Numbered from the stretch's first letter, positions 34,257 to 44,108 are shown. The stretch: 64,000 bases of DNA from JAHDFB01 sp965658745 (GCA_965658745.1 CBFHTK010000001.1:124001-188000); one strand, 5' to 3'. Notes: generated from the sequence alone by a model not told the origin. Translations and numbers: made by a program.

Positions 34257-35276
34257 ATGGGATTTTTTAATAAGTTTTTTACGAAGAAAAAGCAGGAAGA
34301 CCTTGACAAGGGACTTGAAAAAACTAAAACAAATATTTTTGGGAAGCTATCAAGAGCTGTTGCTGGGAAAACAACTGTTGATGAGGAGGTGCTAGATGAG
34401 TTGGAACAGATCCTGATTTCATCAGATGTAGGCTTGAATACAACTATCAAAATAATTGAGCGTATAGAAGCGAGGGTTGCACGAGATAAGTATGTTGGAG
34501 CAAATGAACTAGATGCCATACTTAGAGACGAGATTGTTGAGTTACTTTCTGAAAACAATTCTGAAGATTATGACTCTTACTTACCTTTCGAAGTAAAGAA
34601 ACCACATGTAATACTTGTCGTCGGAGTAAACGGTGTTGGTAAAACTACCACTATTGGAAAGGTAGCTCATGCACTAAGAAAATCGGGAAAATCAGTTGTA
34701 CTCGGAGCAGGTGACACCTATCGTGCGGCAGCAGTTGACCAGCTTAAAATCTGGGCAGATAAGGCCGATACTCATTTTGTATCCAAAGGTATGAATACCG
34801 ATCCAGCAGCAGTAGCTTATGAAACCACAGAATATGCTATGAATAATGGCATAGATGTGGCGATTATTGACACGGCAGGGCGTTTGCATACCAAAACTGG
34901 TCTAATGCGAGAGTTAACTAAAATTAAAAATAGCATTGGAAAGAAGATGGAAGGGGCGCCTCATGAAATTTTACTTGTTCTCGATGCAACTACAGGGCAG
35001 AATGCTATAGAACAAGCTACCCATTTTAGTGATGCGACAGATGTAAGTGCATTGGCACTGACTAAACTCGATGGAACGGCAAAAGGAGGGGTCGCAATAG
35101 GAATCTCTGATCAGTTCAAAATTCCAATTAGATTTATAGGAGTTGGTGAAGGAATTGATCAGCTTCAAATCTTCAACAAAAAGGCATTTGTTGACTCTTT
35201 ATTTAATCAAGAAAAACGAGTAAAAGAGAAATCTGATTACGAGATCGAAAGTATCAAAAATCTTCCAAAAGACTAA
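34257..35276 (+). CDS. ftsY: Signal recognition particle receptor FtsY
   Basis: A 339-residue SRP GTPase that docks ribosome-SRP complexes at the inner membrane. The N domain (about 1-110) precedes the G domain with G1 VVGVNGVGKTTTIGK, the insertion-box region LGAGDTYRAAAVDQL, G3 IIDTAGRL, and G4 LTKLDGTAKGG. The acidic A domain of E. coli FtsY is missing, as is common outside Proteobacteria; the first residues GFFNKFFTKKK form an amphipathic basic helix for membrane contact. A hairpin at 35284-35303 follows the gene. Confidence 0.97.
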   Translation: MGFFNKFFTKKKQEDLDKGLEKTKTNIFGKLSRAVAGKTTVDEEVLDELEQILISSDVGLNTTIKIIERIEARVARDKYVGANELDAILRDEIVELLSENNSEDYDSYLPFEVKKPHVILVVGVNGVGKTTTIGKVAHALRKSGKSVVLGAGDTYRAAAVDQLKIWADKADTHFVSKGMNTDPAAVAYETTEYAMNNGIDVAIIDTAGRLHTKTGLMRELTKIKNSIGKKMEGAPHEILLVLDATTGQNAIEQATHFSDATDVSALALTKLDGTAKGGVAIGISDQFKIPIRFIGVGEGIDQLQIFNKKAFVDSLFNQEKRVKEKSDYEIESIKNLPKD

Positions 35277-35283
35277 ATATGTG

Positions 35284-35303
35284 TGTTGGCGCTTTAGCCA
35301 ACA
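35284..35303. terminator. Hairpin between ftsY and dgt
   Basis: TGTTGGC and GCCAACA pair perfectly around GCTTTA. There is no T-run after it, so it is a weak terminator candidate for the convergent genes. Confidence 0.35.
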
Positions 35304-35443
35304 TAACACGGTGGTTTATTTCCGTAATATATAGCTAATGAAGTTCAAATTGAAGTTAAAAAGTAATAGGGAAACTTGTCTTAATTGATTTTCAAATGAT
35401 TCACTGTACCTTTCTAAATTTGTAAAAAACTTGGTTGAAAATT

Positions 35444-36799
35444 CTAGAAACTCATACCAATATCGATCCCTTTGATTTTGCGATACAAGTCGGTAGCATA
35501 GTTATCTGTCATTCCAGAGATAAAATCAATAATCCCCATAACCCGCTCATACGGAGTTCCATCATAAGTAAATTGAATAGGAAGAAGTTTAAGAGCCATC
35601 TTATCGGCTTTAAGCCGATCAGCTTTTAACGTAGGTTGTACAAAATGACTCAATAACTCGTACATAACATTATAACCAGCATTTTCGATCTGGATCACTG
35701 AACGATTGTTGTATATTTTCTTGATCGAAATCTTCAATATATCCTGAAGTGCCACAGAATCTTTTCTGATCATGTCAAACAATCCTTCGGTATGTGTTCC
35801 ATCTAAGACGGCATCGAAGTTCTCTTCGTACAACTCGCAAGCTCTCCTGATCAAGGCTCCTATAGATTTAGCTCGAAGATATGAGATCCGTTCATTTGCA
35901 TCAAGCAGTTTTCCTAACGTAACCTTGGTAGAGTTAATATCATAATTCAAATCGAGCAGTAGCTGAAGCAAATAATTCTCTACACGAGGAGAGTCCAATA
36001 ATCCTAGCCTGTGTGCATCTTCTAAGTCGATTATATTATAACAAATATCATCAGCTGCCTCGGTTAACCAAACAAAAGGATGCCGTTTAAAAATAATAGG
36101 ATCATCAGACTCAAGTAACATTCCAACTGACTTCGCCATACCTAGAAAATTATCCTTTTCTGACTGGAAAAAGCCAAATTTCTTTCGATGTGTAAATCTT
36201 TTATCACGAGCAATTGATTCACAAGGATATTTTGCAATAGCGGATAGAGTTGAAGCCGTCAAACTAAGGCCGTTCGCTAGCTTCCCATTTTGAATCTGGG
36301 TGAGTATTCTTATGGCATTGGCATTACCTTCAAAATTAACAAGGTCGGACCATTCTGCATCTGAAAAGTATGATTTTAAGACAAACTCGTTCCTTGTGAA
36401 ATAACTAGCGATAGCATCTTCACCGCTATGACCAAATGCTGGGTTTCCAATATCGTGGCAGAGGCATGCTGAGGCAATAACATTCTGTAAGTTATGTTCA
36501 TAGAAATAGACACTCTCCTCCGACAAATTGTCCTTGTACTTGTCAACTATAAACTGACCTACTTCATAGGCTATCGATCTGCCTACCGACGCAACTTCCA
36601 GAGAATGCGTTAATCTGTTGTGAACAAAGACACTGCCAGGAAGTGGAAATACCTGTGTCTTGTTTTGAAGTCTTCTAAAAGCTGATGAAAATATTATTCG
36701 ATCGTAGTCTCGTTGGTAGTCAGTTCGAGTTTCCTGACTAGAAACAATCTCCTGATTATACAATCGAGCATTCGAATATAAGTGATTTAGTCGATCCAT
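35444..36799 (-). CDS. dgt: Deoxyguanosinetriphosphate triphosphohydrolase-like HD protein
   Basis: A 451-residue dNTPase of the Dgt family, which splits dNTPs to nucleosides plus triphosphate. HD metal residues are in FVHNRLTHSLEVASVGRS and ACLCHDIGNPAFGHSGEDA; the nucleotide-site opening DYDRIIFSSAFRRLQNKTQV is typical. I chose ATG 36799. An in-frame TTG at 36832 lies inside a -7 promoter box (36830-36837), so it cannot be the normal start. The protein is probably a regulator of dNTP pools or phage defence, but this is family knowledge only. Confidence 0.93.
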   Translation of the reverse strand: MDRLNHLYSNARLYNQEIVSSQETRTDYQRDYDRIIFSSAFRRLQNKTQVFPLPGSVFVHNRLTHSLEVASVGRSIAYEVGQFIVDKYKDNLSEESVYFYEHNLQNVIASACLCHDIGNPAFGHSGEDAIASYFTRNEFVLKSYFSDAEWSDLVNFEGNANAIRILTQIQNGKLANGLSLTASTLSAIAKYPCESIARDKRFTHRKKFGFFQSEKDNFLGMAKSVGMLLESDDPIIFKRHPFVWLTEAADDICYNIIDLEDAHRLGLLDSPRVENYLLQLLLDLNYDINSTKVTLGKLLDANERISYLRAKSIGALIRRACELYEENFDAVLDGTHTEGLFDMIRKDSVALQDILKISIKKIYNNRSVIQIENAGYNVMYELLSHFVQPTLKADRLKADKMALKLLPIQFTYDGTPYERVMGIIDFISGMTDNYATDLYRKIKGIDIGMSF

Positions 36800-36829
36800 T
36801 AAATGATTTATGCTATACTGTAGATCAGA

Positions 36830-36837
36830 CAAAGGTA
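36830..36837 (-). promoter_or_regulatory. -7 promoter box of dgt
   Basis: The minus strand reads TACCTTTG, an exact match, 30 bases before the ATG at 36799. Confidence 0.55.
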
Positions 36838-36878
36838 CACAAAAGGAATGAACGGCACTTCGAACGAGCCACTCGTTG

Positions 36879-37271
36879 TTAGCCTTTAATTGGAGTACAA
36901 ATTTCGATCAAAAACCCATTCATATCCTTAACATATCCCACTTTTTGACCCCAAGGTTTCTCCACTACAGCTTCAACCAAAGTAGCGCCCGCTGTGAGTG
37001 CTTGCTTGAAGTCCGTTTCTATTGAAGTTGTTGTGAATCCAAGTTCAATGCCAAACAGCTCCTCAGAATTAACCTTTTGATACTTTTCTTTGAAATTCGA
37101 ACTAGCGAGATCATGTCTCGCAAATGCAATTGTAGTATCTCCCGAGATTAACTCTCCATAGTCCTTTTCAGGAGTCAAAAACTTCTCAAGAAAACCAAAT
37201 GCCGCTTGGTAGAATTGCATCGAATCTTCTACAGACTCAACATATAGAATTGTGTAAGCATAATTAACCAT
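36879..37271 (-). CDS. VOC-family (glyoxalase/bleomycin-resistance fold) protein
   Basis: A 130-residue vicinal-oxygen-chelate protein: AYTILYVESVEDSMQFYQAAFGFLEKF at the start, GDTTIAFARHDLA in the centre, EKPWGQKVGYVKDMNGFLIEICTP at the end. One module of two beta-alpha-beta repeats, so a homodimer is expected. The metal ligand Glu in LIEICTP is present. Members include glyoxalases, dioxygenases and antibiotic-binding proteins; which applies is not readable. It lies between the FG-GAP gene and dgt on the same strand. Confidence 0.88.
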   Translation of the reverse strand: MVNYAYTILYVESVEDSMQFYQAAFGFLEKFLTPEKDYGELISGDTTIAFARHDLASSNFKEKYQKVNSEELFGIELGFTTTSIETDFKQALTAGATLVEAVVEKPWGQKVGYVKDMNGFLIEICTPIKG

Positions 37272-37326
37272 ATCAGCAAGAAATTTAAAATAATATGAGA
37301 GAAGATGTCCTCGTATAGTCTTAGGG

Positions 37327-39606
37327 CTATTCTACGACTACCTTGACTACTCTTCTTCTGCCGTCACGGCTACTTAATTCTAAGAAATACAAACCTGTTG
37401 CCCATTGTGCGGTATACACCTCTTTTTTGGCGAAAGCCCCACTTTCTTTAAGTAAAACATTACCCATCACATCATAGACAGTGGCAGATTCAAGTAAAAC
37501 ATCGCTTTCTATCTTAAACGACTCACTCGCTGGATTTGGATACACTGTGAATGCAAAATCATCAGTTTCATTAATATCTGCTGTTCCTTGTAAATCCATA
37601 TTACTATCATAAATAGCAATTCCACCTCTTTGATTTCCAATTACTAGATCTAGGAATCCATCGTTATCTAAATCTCCGATTGCAATTGTATTACGCTTGC
37701 CCTCATCCAATGCAACTACCCTATCAGAAACAAGTGTGAATGTTCCATAAATACTATCCACAACATTTTGATAAACTTTCATTCGACCAGACTCAGAACC
37801 CGTGTACAATATATAGTCACTTCCTGTATCAATAAACGTTGGCGCCGCAGAACCACTAAATGACTCTTGTATTACTCGGGTAACTACTCCACCTAAAGTC
37901 GGCGTATTTGGCAATGCATTCACATCTGCATCGAAAATAGGAGAAGAAACCGAACCCTGATTTTCAAAATAGTTGATATTTCCGAGTTTAGCTTCATTAA
38001 ACGGATTCTCATTTTGGTTACGTTCACCAATGACTATATCTAGTAACCCATCTCGATTCAAATCCACTAGTTGCGGTTTTGCATTATCTCCAACGTCAAT
38101 ATCTGCATATTCAAAAATTGGGGGTGCAAAAGCGTAAGTATTCCCTGCTCCTGCGGTATTCTGCAGGTACAATAGGTCTCCATTTTGAGTTCCCACTATC
38201 AAGTCGTCATCTCCATCTCCATCAAGATCTCCAAAAGTTGGAGCAAATGAGAAGTAGCTATTATTGTAATTTTCGAAATCAAGATAGTTCTCATCTGTGA
38301 TTTTAAACTTCAAGCCATCATTATCTGAGATATTCTCAAGCATAATTAATCTAGCGTCGGGATTCATTCCAGCTCTGAATTTACCAAATGTACCTACCAA
38401 GATATCCTTCTTGCCATCTTGATTGAAATCACAGATCGTCGGATTTGTAAGTGATCCAAATTCAAACATATCGCCATTAAAAGCGTCATCTTTAACAAAC
38501 TCGAAATCATGCTGTCCATTTGTAGCAGTGTTTCTGTAATAATGAACATTATTCATATTGGATGCACCTCCTTCGTTATTTGGGCAGATCAGCAAATCTG
38601 AATTACCGTCGCGATCTACATCTATTTCAAAAGCAGCATTAAATATGTACAAAAACAATTCTTGATCGTAAGATGGAAAAGCGGTATCTTTCGTCGTCAT
38701 ATATGCACTTTCCGCATTTCCTCCATTGTCGAGCCAGATAATATGTAGGTTTGTTAAATCACCAATAAGTGCTTCGTAGTCGCCATCACCATCGTCATCA
38801 TAAAGGGTTAATGTAGAACCAGAATGAATATTAGATTTAGTATTGCCTCCACCCTCTTCGACAAAGCCCTCGGCACATTTTGAAGGATCATCGCTCAAGA
38901 ATATACTTTCGTTGAAACTACTCTCCTTAAACTTACCCCAACAAACATCTTTCAAAACATATGTCGGTTCGTCCAATGAAATTCCATCTTCCACACAAAT
39001 ATTTTGATACCAACGAACACTTGATTCATCGCCTACGAATGTGATAATGTCAAGATCCCCGTCTCCATCAACGTCTATTATCTCAGGAATATCAGTGCTA
39101 ATCACTTCCATGTTGTAATAGAAGTTTTGAAACTTATAATATATAATCTCAAAATCCCCGAAAGTCTGAGTGTACTTTTCAAATCTCAATTGACCATCGA
39201 CTAGAACTCCTGTATAGATCTCAACTCCATCCAGTGGTGACTCAAGGTTGTAGCAGAAAATATCAGCAAGTCCGTCCATATTATAATCCCGAATTCTCAC
39301 CCAATTCTTAAACCTAGGAAAAATGGTTTTATATTGAGGTGCATATAGGTATTGACCATTCTTATATAAGTAAGGAACTATCGCGTCACCATCTCGATCA
39401 AAAACCATCAAGTCAAGCGTACCGTCTAGGTCTAGATCAATTTCATTAAATTGGGGGGAGTTTAGCCCTCCAGCAAGTGCGTTAGTAAGGAGATTATCTG
39501 AAGTATCGAATGCCTGCAAATTCTTGGTAGAGAAGTTTTGCGCTGAAAGTCCCAAGGAACAAATGACTAGGGATAAACTAAAAAATAATATTTTGTAGCT
39601 TGTCAT
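37327..39606 (-). CDS. Secreted FG-GAP/VCBS repeat protein with T9SS sorting domain
   Basis: A 759-residue exported protein. A signal peptide (FSLSLVICSLGLSAQ) precedes at least nine FG-GAP/VCBS calcium-loop repeats of the type DLDLDGTLDLMVF, DVDGDGDLDIITF, DVDRDGNSDLLICPN, DLDGDGDDDLIVG and DLDNDGFLDLVIG. The repeats should make a calcium-stabilised beta-propeller. The C-terminus is a T9SS sorting domain (FTVYPNPASESFKIE). It is thus a surface or extracellular binding protein. I chose the ATG at 39606, at the signal peptide; the frame is open further upstream into the divergent NhaC gene. Confidence 0.92.
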   Translation of the reverse strand: MTSYKILFFSLSLVICSLGLSAQNFSTKNLQAFDTSDNLLTNALAGGLNSPQFNEIDLDLDGTLDLMVFDRDGDAIVPYLYKNGQYLYAPQYKTIFPRFKNWVRIRDYNMDGLADIFCYNLESPLDGVEIYTGVLVDGQLRFEKYTQTFGDFEIIYYKFQNFYYNMEVISTDIPEIIDVDGDGDLDIITFVGDESSVRWYQNICVEDGISLDEPTYVLKDVCWGKFKESSFNESIFLSDDPSKCAEGFVEEGGGNTKSNIHSGSTLTLYDDDGDGDYEALIGDLTNLHIIWLDNGGNAESAYMTTKDTAFPSYDQELFLYIFNAAFEIDVDRDGNSDLLICPNNEGGASNMNNVHYYRNTATNGQHDFEFVKDDAFNGDMFEFGSLTNPTICDFNQDGKKDILVGTFGKFRAGMNPDARLIMLENISDNDGLKFKITDENYLDFENYNNSYFSFAPTFGDLDGDGDDDLIVGTQNGDLLYLQNTAGAGNTYAFAPPIFEYADIDVGDNAKPQLVDLNRDGLLDIVIGERNQNENPFNEAKLGNINYFENQGSVSSPIFDADVNALPNTPTLGGVVTRVIQESFSGSAAPTFIDTGSDYILYTGSESGRMKVYQNVVDSIYGTFTLVSDRVVALDEGKRNTIAIGDLDNDGFLDLVIGNQRGGIAIYDSNMDLQGTADINETDDFAFTVYPNPASESFKIESDVLLESATVYDVMGNVLLKESGAFAKKEVYTAQWATGLYFLELSSRDGRRRVVKVVVE

Positions 39607-39644
39607 GTAATTATTACTTTTATCGATCAAGAAATACTGAACGG

Positions 39645-41678
39645 ATGTACACAAATTTACCAATTTTTAAAGCATTGCGGACTACTTTAGCAGCGCTTTT
39701 ACTTGTTGTCTTCAATGTTACAATTGTACATGCGCAGATAACAGATTTTAGCGTCCGTTCTTATGAAGATGGTATTGAAATCAACAGTTCTGCAGAAGGT
39801 GGAACTCTCTTGATCGATAATTTGGGTCAAGCCCAAAAGGTGGAACTGTCAAATGGAAACGCAGTCGTTCAGGGAAGTATTGACAAAAAAGGTAAGTTGA
39901 TATGGATCAGAACTGACGAATCCAATACCTCTAAGATTCAGAGACTTTATCATGTATCTAAATTAAAAAACGGCGAAATACGAGTCAAACATATTCCTCT
40001 TTGGCTGTCTTTGGTTCCTCCTTTATTTGCTATTATTCTAGCACTTTTCCTTAAAGAAGTGATTGTTTCCCTTTTCGTAGGAATATGGAGTGGAGCGTTC
40101 ATCATTGGAGGGATGCGTTTCTCATCACTCTACTATTGGATGCAATCACTCTTTGACGTAGTGCAAAACCTCATGATCGGCGCCCTAAATGATTCAGCTC
40201 ACCTAAGTGTTCTATTATTCTCACTTTTGATAGGAGGAATGGTCTCAATCATCTCTAAAAATGGCGGGATGGCTGGGGTAGTTCGTGCTCTTTCAAAATA
40301 CGCAAAGACCCCAAAATCTGCTCAGTTTATCACATGGTTATTAGGAGTGGCTATCTTCTTTGACGATTATGCAAATACGCTTATTGTTGGAAATACAATG
40401 CGATCTGTGACTGACTCATTCAAGATTTCTAGAGAAAAACTTGCATACATTGTAGATTCCACTGCAGCACCAGTAGCTGCCGTTGCTTTTATAACAACCT
40501 GGATTGGAGCTGAGCTAGGTTATATTGACGATGGGATAGCTAGTTTAGGCCTTACTGACGGACCTACCGCCTACTCTATCTTCATTAGCTCTCTTAGATA
40601 TTCATTCTACCCTATTCTGACTTTGGTTTTTATCCTAATCATCATTTATACAAGACGTGATTATGGTCCAATGTGGAAAGCCGAACACCGATCGTCAACC
40701 ACTGGTCAAGTATCATCGGCTACTACGGAAGAAGAGGATGAGCCTGATATGGAAGACTTAAGTCCAGTGAAAGGTGCAAGCATGAAATGGTATAATGCCG
40801 TAATTCCAGTATTGACAGTTATTTTGATGACAATATACGGCTTGTTAGAGACTGGCTTTGGCTCTATTATACAAAGTTTGAACGCAGATGGTTCAACCTA
40901 CCAAGGTTGGGGACAAGCATGGGCAAATATGGAATCAATCAGTGGAATTCCTGACATGGGGTTCTTCACTAAGTTGGGAACGGTGATCGGCAACTCTGAT
41001 TCCTACAGCGCATTGATATGGGCATCTCTATTGGGCGTTTTAATGGCTCTAATACTTACTTGGAGTCAGCGAATAATAAAACTTAAAGACAGTATGCATT
41101 GGTTGGTAGTTGGATTTAAAACCATGATGCCAGCTTTGATCATTCTAACACTTGCTTGGGCTTTGGCAATAACGACCAAAGATCTTCATACTGCAGATTA
41201 CCTTAGTGCTAATCTGGCAAATTCACTCAACCCTTATGTACTTCCAGTTGTCATTTTTCTATTAGCTGCACTTATTTCATTTTCTACAGGTTCCTCATGG
41301 AGCACAATGGCTATTCTCTACCCTATTGCCATACCGACCACTTATATAATCTGCCAGAACAACGGGCTAAGTACCGACTTGACTTTCGAATTATTGTATA
41401 ATGTAATAGCTACTGTCCTAGCGGCTTCTGTTTTAGGTGATCATTGTTCTCCAATTTCCGACACTACCATTCTAAGCTCTTTAGCAAGTGATTGTAATCA
41501 CATTGATCATGTTCGCACACAATTACCTTATGCACTAACTGTTGGAACGGTAGCTTGTGCATGTACTTTTCTTTCCACCTTTTTGGGAGGAGGTATCTTG
41601 ATTTCTCTGATCTTAATTATCATCTCAATTGCGCTGCTTTACCTTATTGTGATTAAGCTTGGTAAAAAAGTAGATTGA
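39645..41678 (+). CDS. NhaC-family Na+/H+ antiporter with an exported N-terminal domain
   Basis: A 677-residue antiporter. Before the membrane domain there is a signal-peptide-like segment (LAALLLVVFNVTIVHAQ) and about 90 residues of beta-rich sequence with no membrane helix (ITDFSVRSYEDGIEINSSAE). From LSLVPPLFAIILALFLKEV onward follow about 11 to 12 helices with family features GGMVSIISKNGGMAGVVR, FFDDYANTLIVGNTMR and SVLGDHCSPISDTTILSS. Start ATG 39645 is 38 bases from the divergent FG-GAP start. The extra N-terminal domain is the unusual part; I have no function for it. Confidence 0.85.
   Translation: MYTNLPIFKALRTTLAALLLVVFNVTIVHAQITDFSVRSYEDGIEINSSAEGGTLLIDNLGQAQKVELSNGNAVVQGSIDKKGKLIWIRTDESNTSKIQRLYHVSKLKNGEIRVKHIPLWLSLVPPLFAIILALFLKEVIVSLFVGIWSGAFIIGGMRFSSLYYWMQSLFDVVQNLMIGALNDSAHLSVLLFSLLIGGMVSIISKNGGMAGVVRALSKYAKTPKSAQFITWLLGVAIFFDDYANTLIVGNTMRSVTDSFKISREKLAYIVDSTAAPVAAVAFITTWIGAELGYIDDGIASLGLTDGPTAYSIFISSLRYSFYPILTLVFILIIIYTRRDYGPMWKAEHRSSTTGQVSSATTEEEDEPDMEDLSPVKGASMKWYNAVIPVLTVILMTIYGLLETGFGSIIQSLNADGSTYQGWGQAWANMESISGIPDMGFFTKLGTVIGNSDSYSALIWASLLGVLMALILTWSQRIIKLKDSMHWLVVGFKTMMPALIILTLAWALAITTKDLHTADYLSANLANSLNPYVLPVVIFLLAALISFSTGSSWSTMAILYPIAIPTTYIICQNNGLSTDLTFELLYNVIATVLAASVLGDHCSPISDTTILSSLASDCNHIDHVRTQLPYALTVGTVACACTFLSTFLGGGILISLILIIISIALLYLIVIKLGKKVD
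39652..39659 (-). promoter_or_regulatory. Candidate -7 box of the FG-GAP gene, inside the NhaC coding region
   Basis: The minus strand reads TAAATTTG, an exact match to TAnnTTTG, 45 bases before the FG-GAP ATG. It lies in the first codons of the divergent NhaC gene. Confidence 0.4.
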
Positions 41679-41733
41679 GCATATAATTCCATTCGATTAA
41701 ACTAACTTTACACCTTAAAATCGATATGAAGTT

Positions 41734-42561
41734 ATGGGTAAAATTGTAGCAATTGCAAATCAAAAAGGTGGTGTTGGAAAAACAACAACGGCGATAAACC
41801 TTGCCGCAGCACTTGCAATTCTAGAGAAGAAAGTGTTACTAATTGATTCTGACCCGCAAGCTAACGCATCAAGCGGCTTAGGCTTCAGAGCAACTGCTGA
41901 AGATTACACCATATACGATTGTTTAATCAATGGAGATCATCCAAAAGACACTATCGTTGAAACTGATGTACCCTTTCTTAGTCTTATACCATCATCAATT
42001 GATCTAGTTGGTGCCGAAATTGAACTTGTATCGGTTGAAAATCGTGAATTTCAAATGAGTATTGCACTCGAAAAAGTACGTGACGATTATGATTATATTA
42101 TTATCGATTGTCTACCTTCTTTGGGATTAATTACCGTGAATGCACTTACAGCGGCAGACTCCGTACTAGTTCCGATACAATGTGAAATCTTCTCCCTCGA
42201 GGGATATAGCAAATTGAGATCGACAATTGGCATGGTCCAATCAAGTCTTAATGAAGACCTTGAAATCGAAGGAATTGTACTTTCTATGTACGACAAAAGG
42301 CTCAAGATGGCCAATTTAGTTGTATCAGAAGTCAATGAAAACCTATCTGAATTGGTATATGACACCATTATTCACCGAAACTCCAAAATAGGTGAAGCAC
42401 CCAGCATGGGAATGCCTGTAATAACATACGACATTTCAAGCACTGGCGCCTCAAATTACTTAAACCTTGCTTACGAGTTCCTAAAAAGAAACGAAGAAAA
42501 ACTATCAAGTAGACAGTCTGCAAAACGTATCAAACAGCGCGTGAAAAACTTAAACAACTGA
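41734..42561 (+). CDS. parA: Chromosome partitioning ATPase ParA (Soj)
   Basis: A 275-residue deviant-Walker ATPase: NQKGGVGKTTTAINLAAALA, then IDSDPQANASSGLG and IIDCLPSLGLITVNAL. It forms ATP-bound dimers that bind nucleoid DNA and pull ParB-parS complexes apart. The C-terminal tail is basic (KRIKQRVKNLNN). It is followed by parB after 50 bases and DUF5683; the order parA-parB-DUF5683 is common in Bacteroidota. Confidence 0.96.
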   Translation: MGKIVAIANQKGGVGKTTTAINLAAALAILEKKVLLIDSDPQANASSGLGFRATAEDYTIYDCLINGDHPKDTIVETDVPFLSLIPSSIDLVGAEIELVSVENREFQMSIALEKVRDDYDYIIIDCLPSLGLITVNALTAADSVLVPIQCEIFSLEGYSKLRSTIGMVQSSLNEDLEIEGIVLSMYDKRLKMANLVVSEVNENLSELVYDTIIHRNSKIGEAPSMGMPVITYDISSTGASNYLNLAYEFLKRNEEKLSSRQSAKRIKQRVKNLNN

Positions 42562-42611
42562 TCAAATTTTAATGAAAACGAGATAATAAAATAGAGAATA
42601 AGCTTAGTGTT

Positions 42612-43490
42612 ATGGCGAAAAAAAAGGATTTAGGGAAAGGGCTCAGAGCTTTGTTGAACGACGTGGAAAAAGGACCGGTAAAAAAGAAGCGCGAGGTGGT
42701 TGATCAATTGGCTGCCACTATAGAGGAAATAGAACTTTCTTCTATAGAAACCAATCCGTTTCAACCAAGAACAGAATTTGACCAAGAACAACTTGAGGAA
42801 CTAGCTGACTCAATCAAGCTTCATGGGCTTGTCCAACCAATAACGGTAAGATCTCTAGGCGACGGAAAATTTCAACTCATTTCTGGTGAAAGAAGATATC
42901 GTGCTTCGAAAATTGCAAAACTAACTTCTATTCCTGCTTACATTCGTTTGGCGAATGATCAGGAAATGCTTGAATTTGCCCTAATTGAGAATATTCAAAG
43001 GCAGAATCTAAATGCGATGGAAGTTGCTTTTTCTTACCAGAGATTAATGACAGAATGTTCACTTACTCAAGAAGAACTATCTGCACGAGTGGGTAAGAAA
43101 CGTTCAACAGTTGCAAATTACATGAGGCTGCTCAAGCTTCCACCTCAAATTCAACAATCTGTTAAAAATGAGGTGCTGACGATGGGACACGCTAGAGTCT
43201 TTGCAGGAATAGACCAATTAACAAGACAGCTTGACCTTTTTAGAAAATGTGTAAATCAGCAATGGTCAGTCAGAAGACTCGAAGATGAGGCAAGACTGAT
43301 TGGCTCAAGACCAAAAGTAAATGCTGGAATCGAGGATCCTGAAATCACCAAGATAAAGTCTACTCTCAGTAAAAAGATCGGTGTTAAAATATCTATAAAG
43401 CGGGATTCAAAAGGTAAAGGTCAAATAATTATACCGTTTAAGAGTGACGATCAATTAAACGATATTATTGACATTCTGCACGATTCATAA
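42612..43490 (+). CDS. parB: Chromosome partitioning protein ParB (Spo0J)
   Basis: A 292-residue ParB. The N-terminal CTP-binding domain holds SIETNPFQPRTEFD, LVQPITVRSL and ISGERRYRASKIA; the central helix-turn-helix that reads parS is LTQEELSARVGKKRSTVANYMRLLKLP; a C-terminal dimerisation region ends the protein. It opens with a lysine-rich tail (AKKKDLGKGLRALL), where ParA-stimulating residues lie in relatives. No parS site was recognisable nearby. Confidence 0.96.
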   Translation: MAKKKDLGKGLRALLNDVEKGPVKKKREVVDQLAATIEEIELSSIETNPFQPRTEFDQEQLEELADSIKLHGLVQPITVRSLGDGKFQLISGERRYRASKIAKLTSIPAYIRLANDQEMLEFALIENIQRQNLNAMEVAFSYQRLMTECSLTQEELSARVGKKRSTVANYMRLLKLPPQIQQSVKNEVLTMGHARVFAGIDQLTRQLDLFRKCVNQQWSVRRLEDEARLIGSRPKVNAGIEDPEITKIKSTLSKKIGVKISIKRDSKGKGQIIIPFKSDDQLNDIIDILHDS

Positions 43491-43505
43491 AATGAGAAGC
43501 CTTTT

Positions 43506-44096
43506 ATGATTAACCGCTTAATATTCACTTGTATTAGTTTTTTTGCTTGTTTTACAATGTATGGGCAATTCGATACTAGTAACCCAACTGATCTAGTTCC
43601 AAGTGATACTATATCAGCGCCCACGGAGAGAGGGACGCTCGAAACACTTAAAGTGGTTTTCGAAGGCAAACCTGGTAAAGCAGCTACTTACGGCATACTT
43701 ATTCCTGCAGGTGGTCAATTCTACAACAGACGACATTGGAAAGTACCAATTGTACTTGCGGCAGATGCTGCAGCTATCTATTGGTACATAGATAGCCGCA
43801 GCGAATATCGCAATTTTAAAAGTACCTTATCCCTTGCTCTTTCCGGTGAAAGTGTTAGCTATAGAGGCATATCCACAACAGACCGATTAAGATTCTATCG
43901 TGACGATTTTCAGCTCCAATCAGAACGCGCTGGAATTACCATTGTAGTTTTACATCTTGTTTCAATGATCGAAGCGTTTACTGACAGGCATCTTATGGAA
44001 TTTGACATAGATGAAGACCTTTCTTTCCATCTAGAACAGCAATCGATCCCAATTGCAGGTTCGTATACTAGTTTAGGACTAATATATCAGTTCTAA
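43506..44096 (+). CDS. DUF5683-family envelope protein
   Basis: A 196-residue protein with a signal peptide (FTCISFFACFTMYGQ) and the DUF5683 core GKAATYGILIPAGGQFYNRRHWKVPIVLAADAAAIYWY, a membrane-associated pattern of Gly-Gly-Gln and hydrophobic strands. Function is unknown. The gene starts 15 bases after parB and shares its operon, a placement repeated in many Bacteroidota genomes. The downstream dapB-lepB genes often found there are absent here. Confidence 0.88.
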   Translation: MINRLIFTCISFFACFTMYGQFDTSNPTDLVPSDTISAPTERGTLETLKVVFEGKPGKAATYGILIPAGGQFYNRRHWKVPIVLAADAAAIYWYIDSRSEYRNFKSTLSLALSGESVSYRGISTTDRLRFYRDDFQLQSERAGITIVVLHLVSMIEAFTDRHLMEFDIDEDLSFHLEQQSIPIAGSYTSLGLIYQF

Positions 44097-44108
44097 TCTT
44101 GCCTCGTC

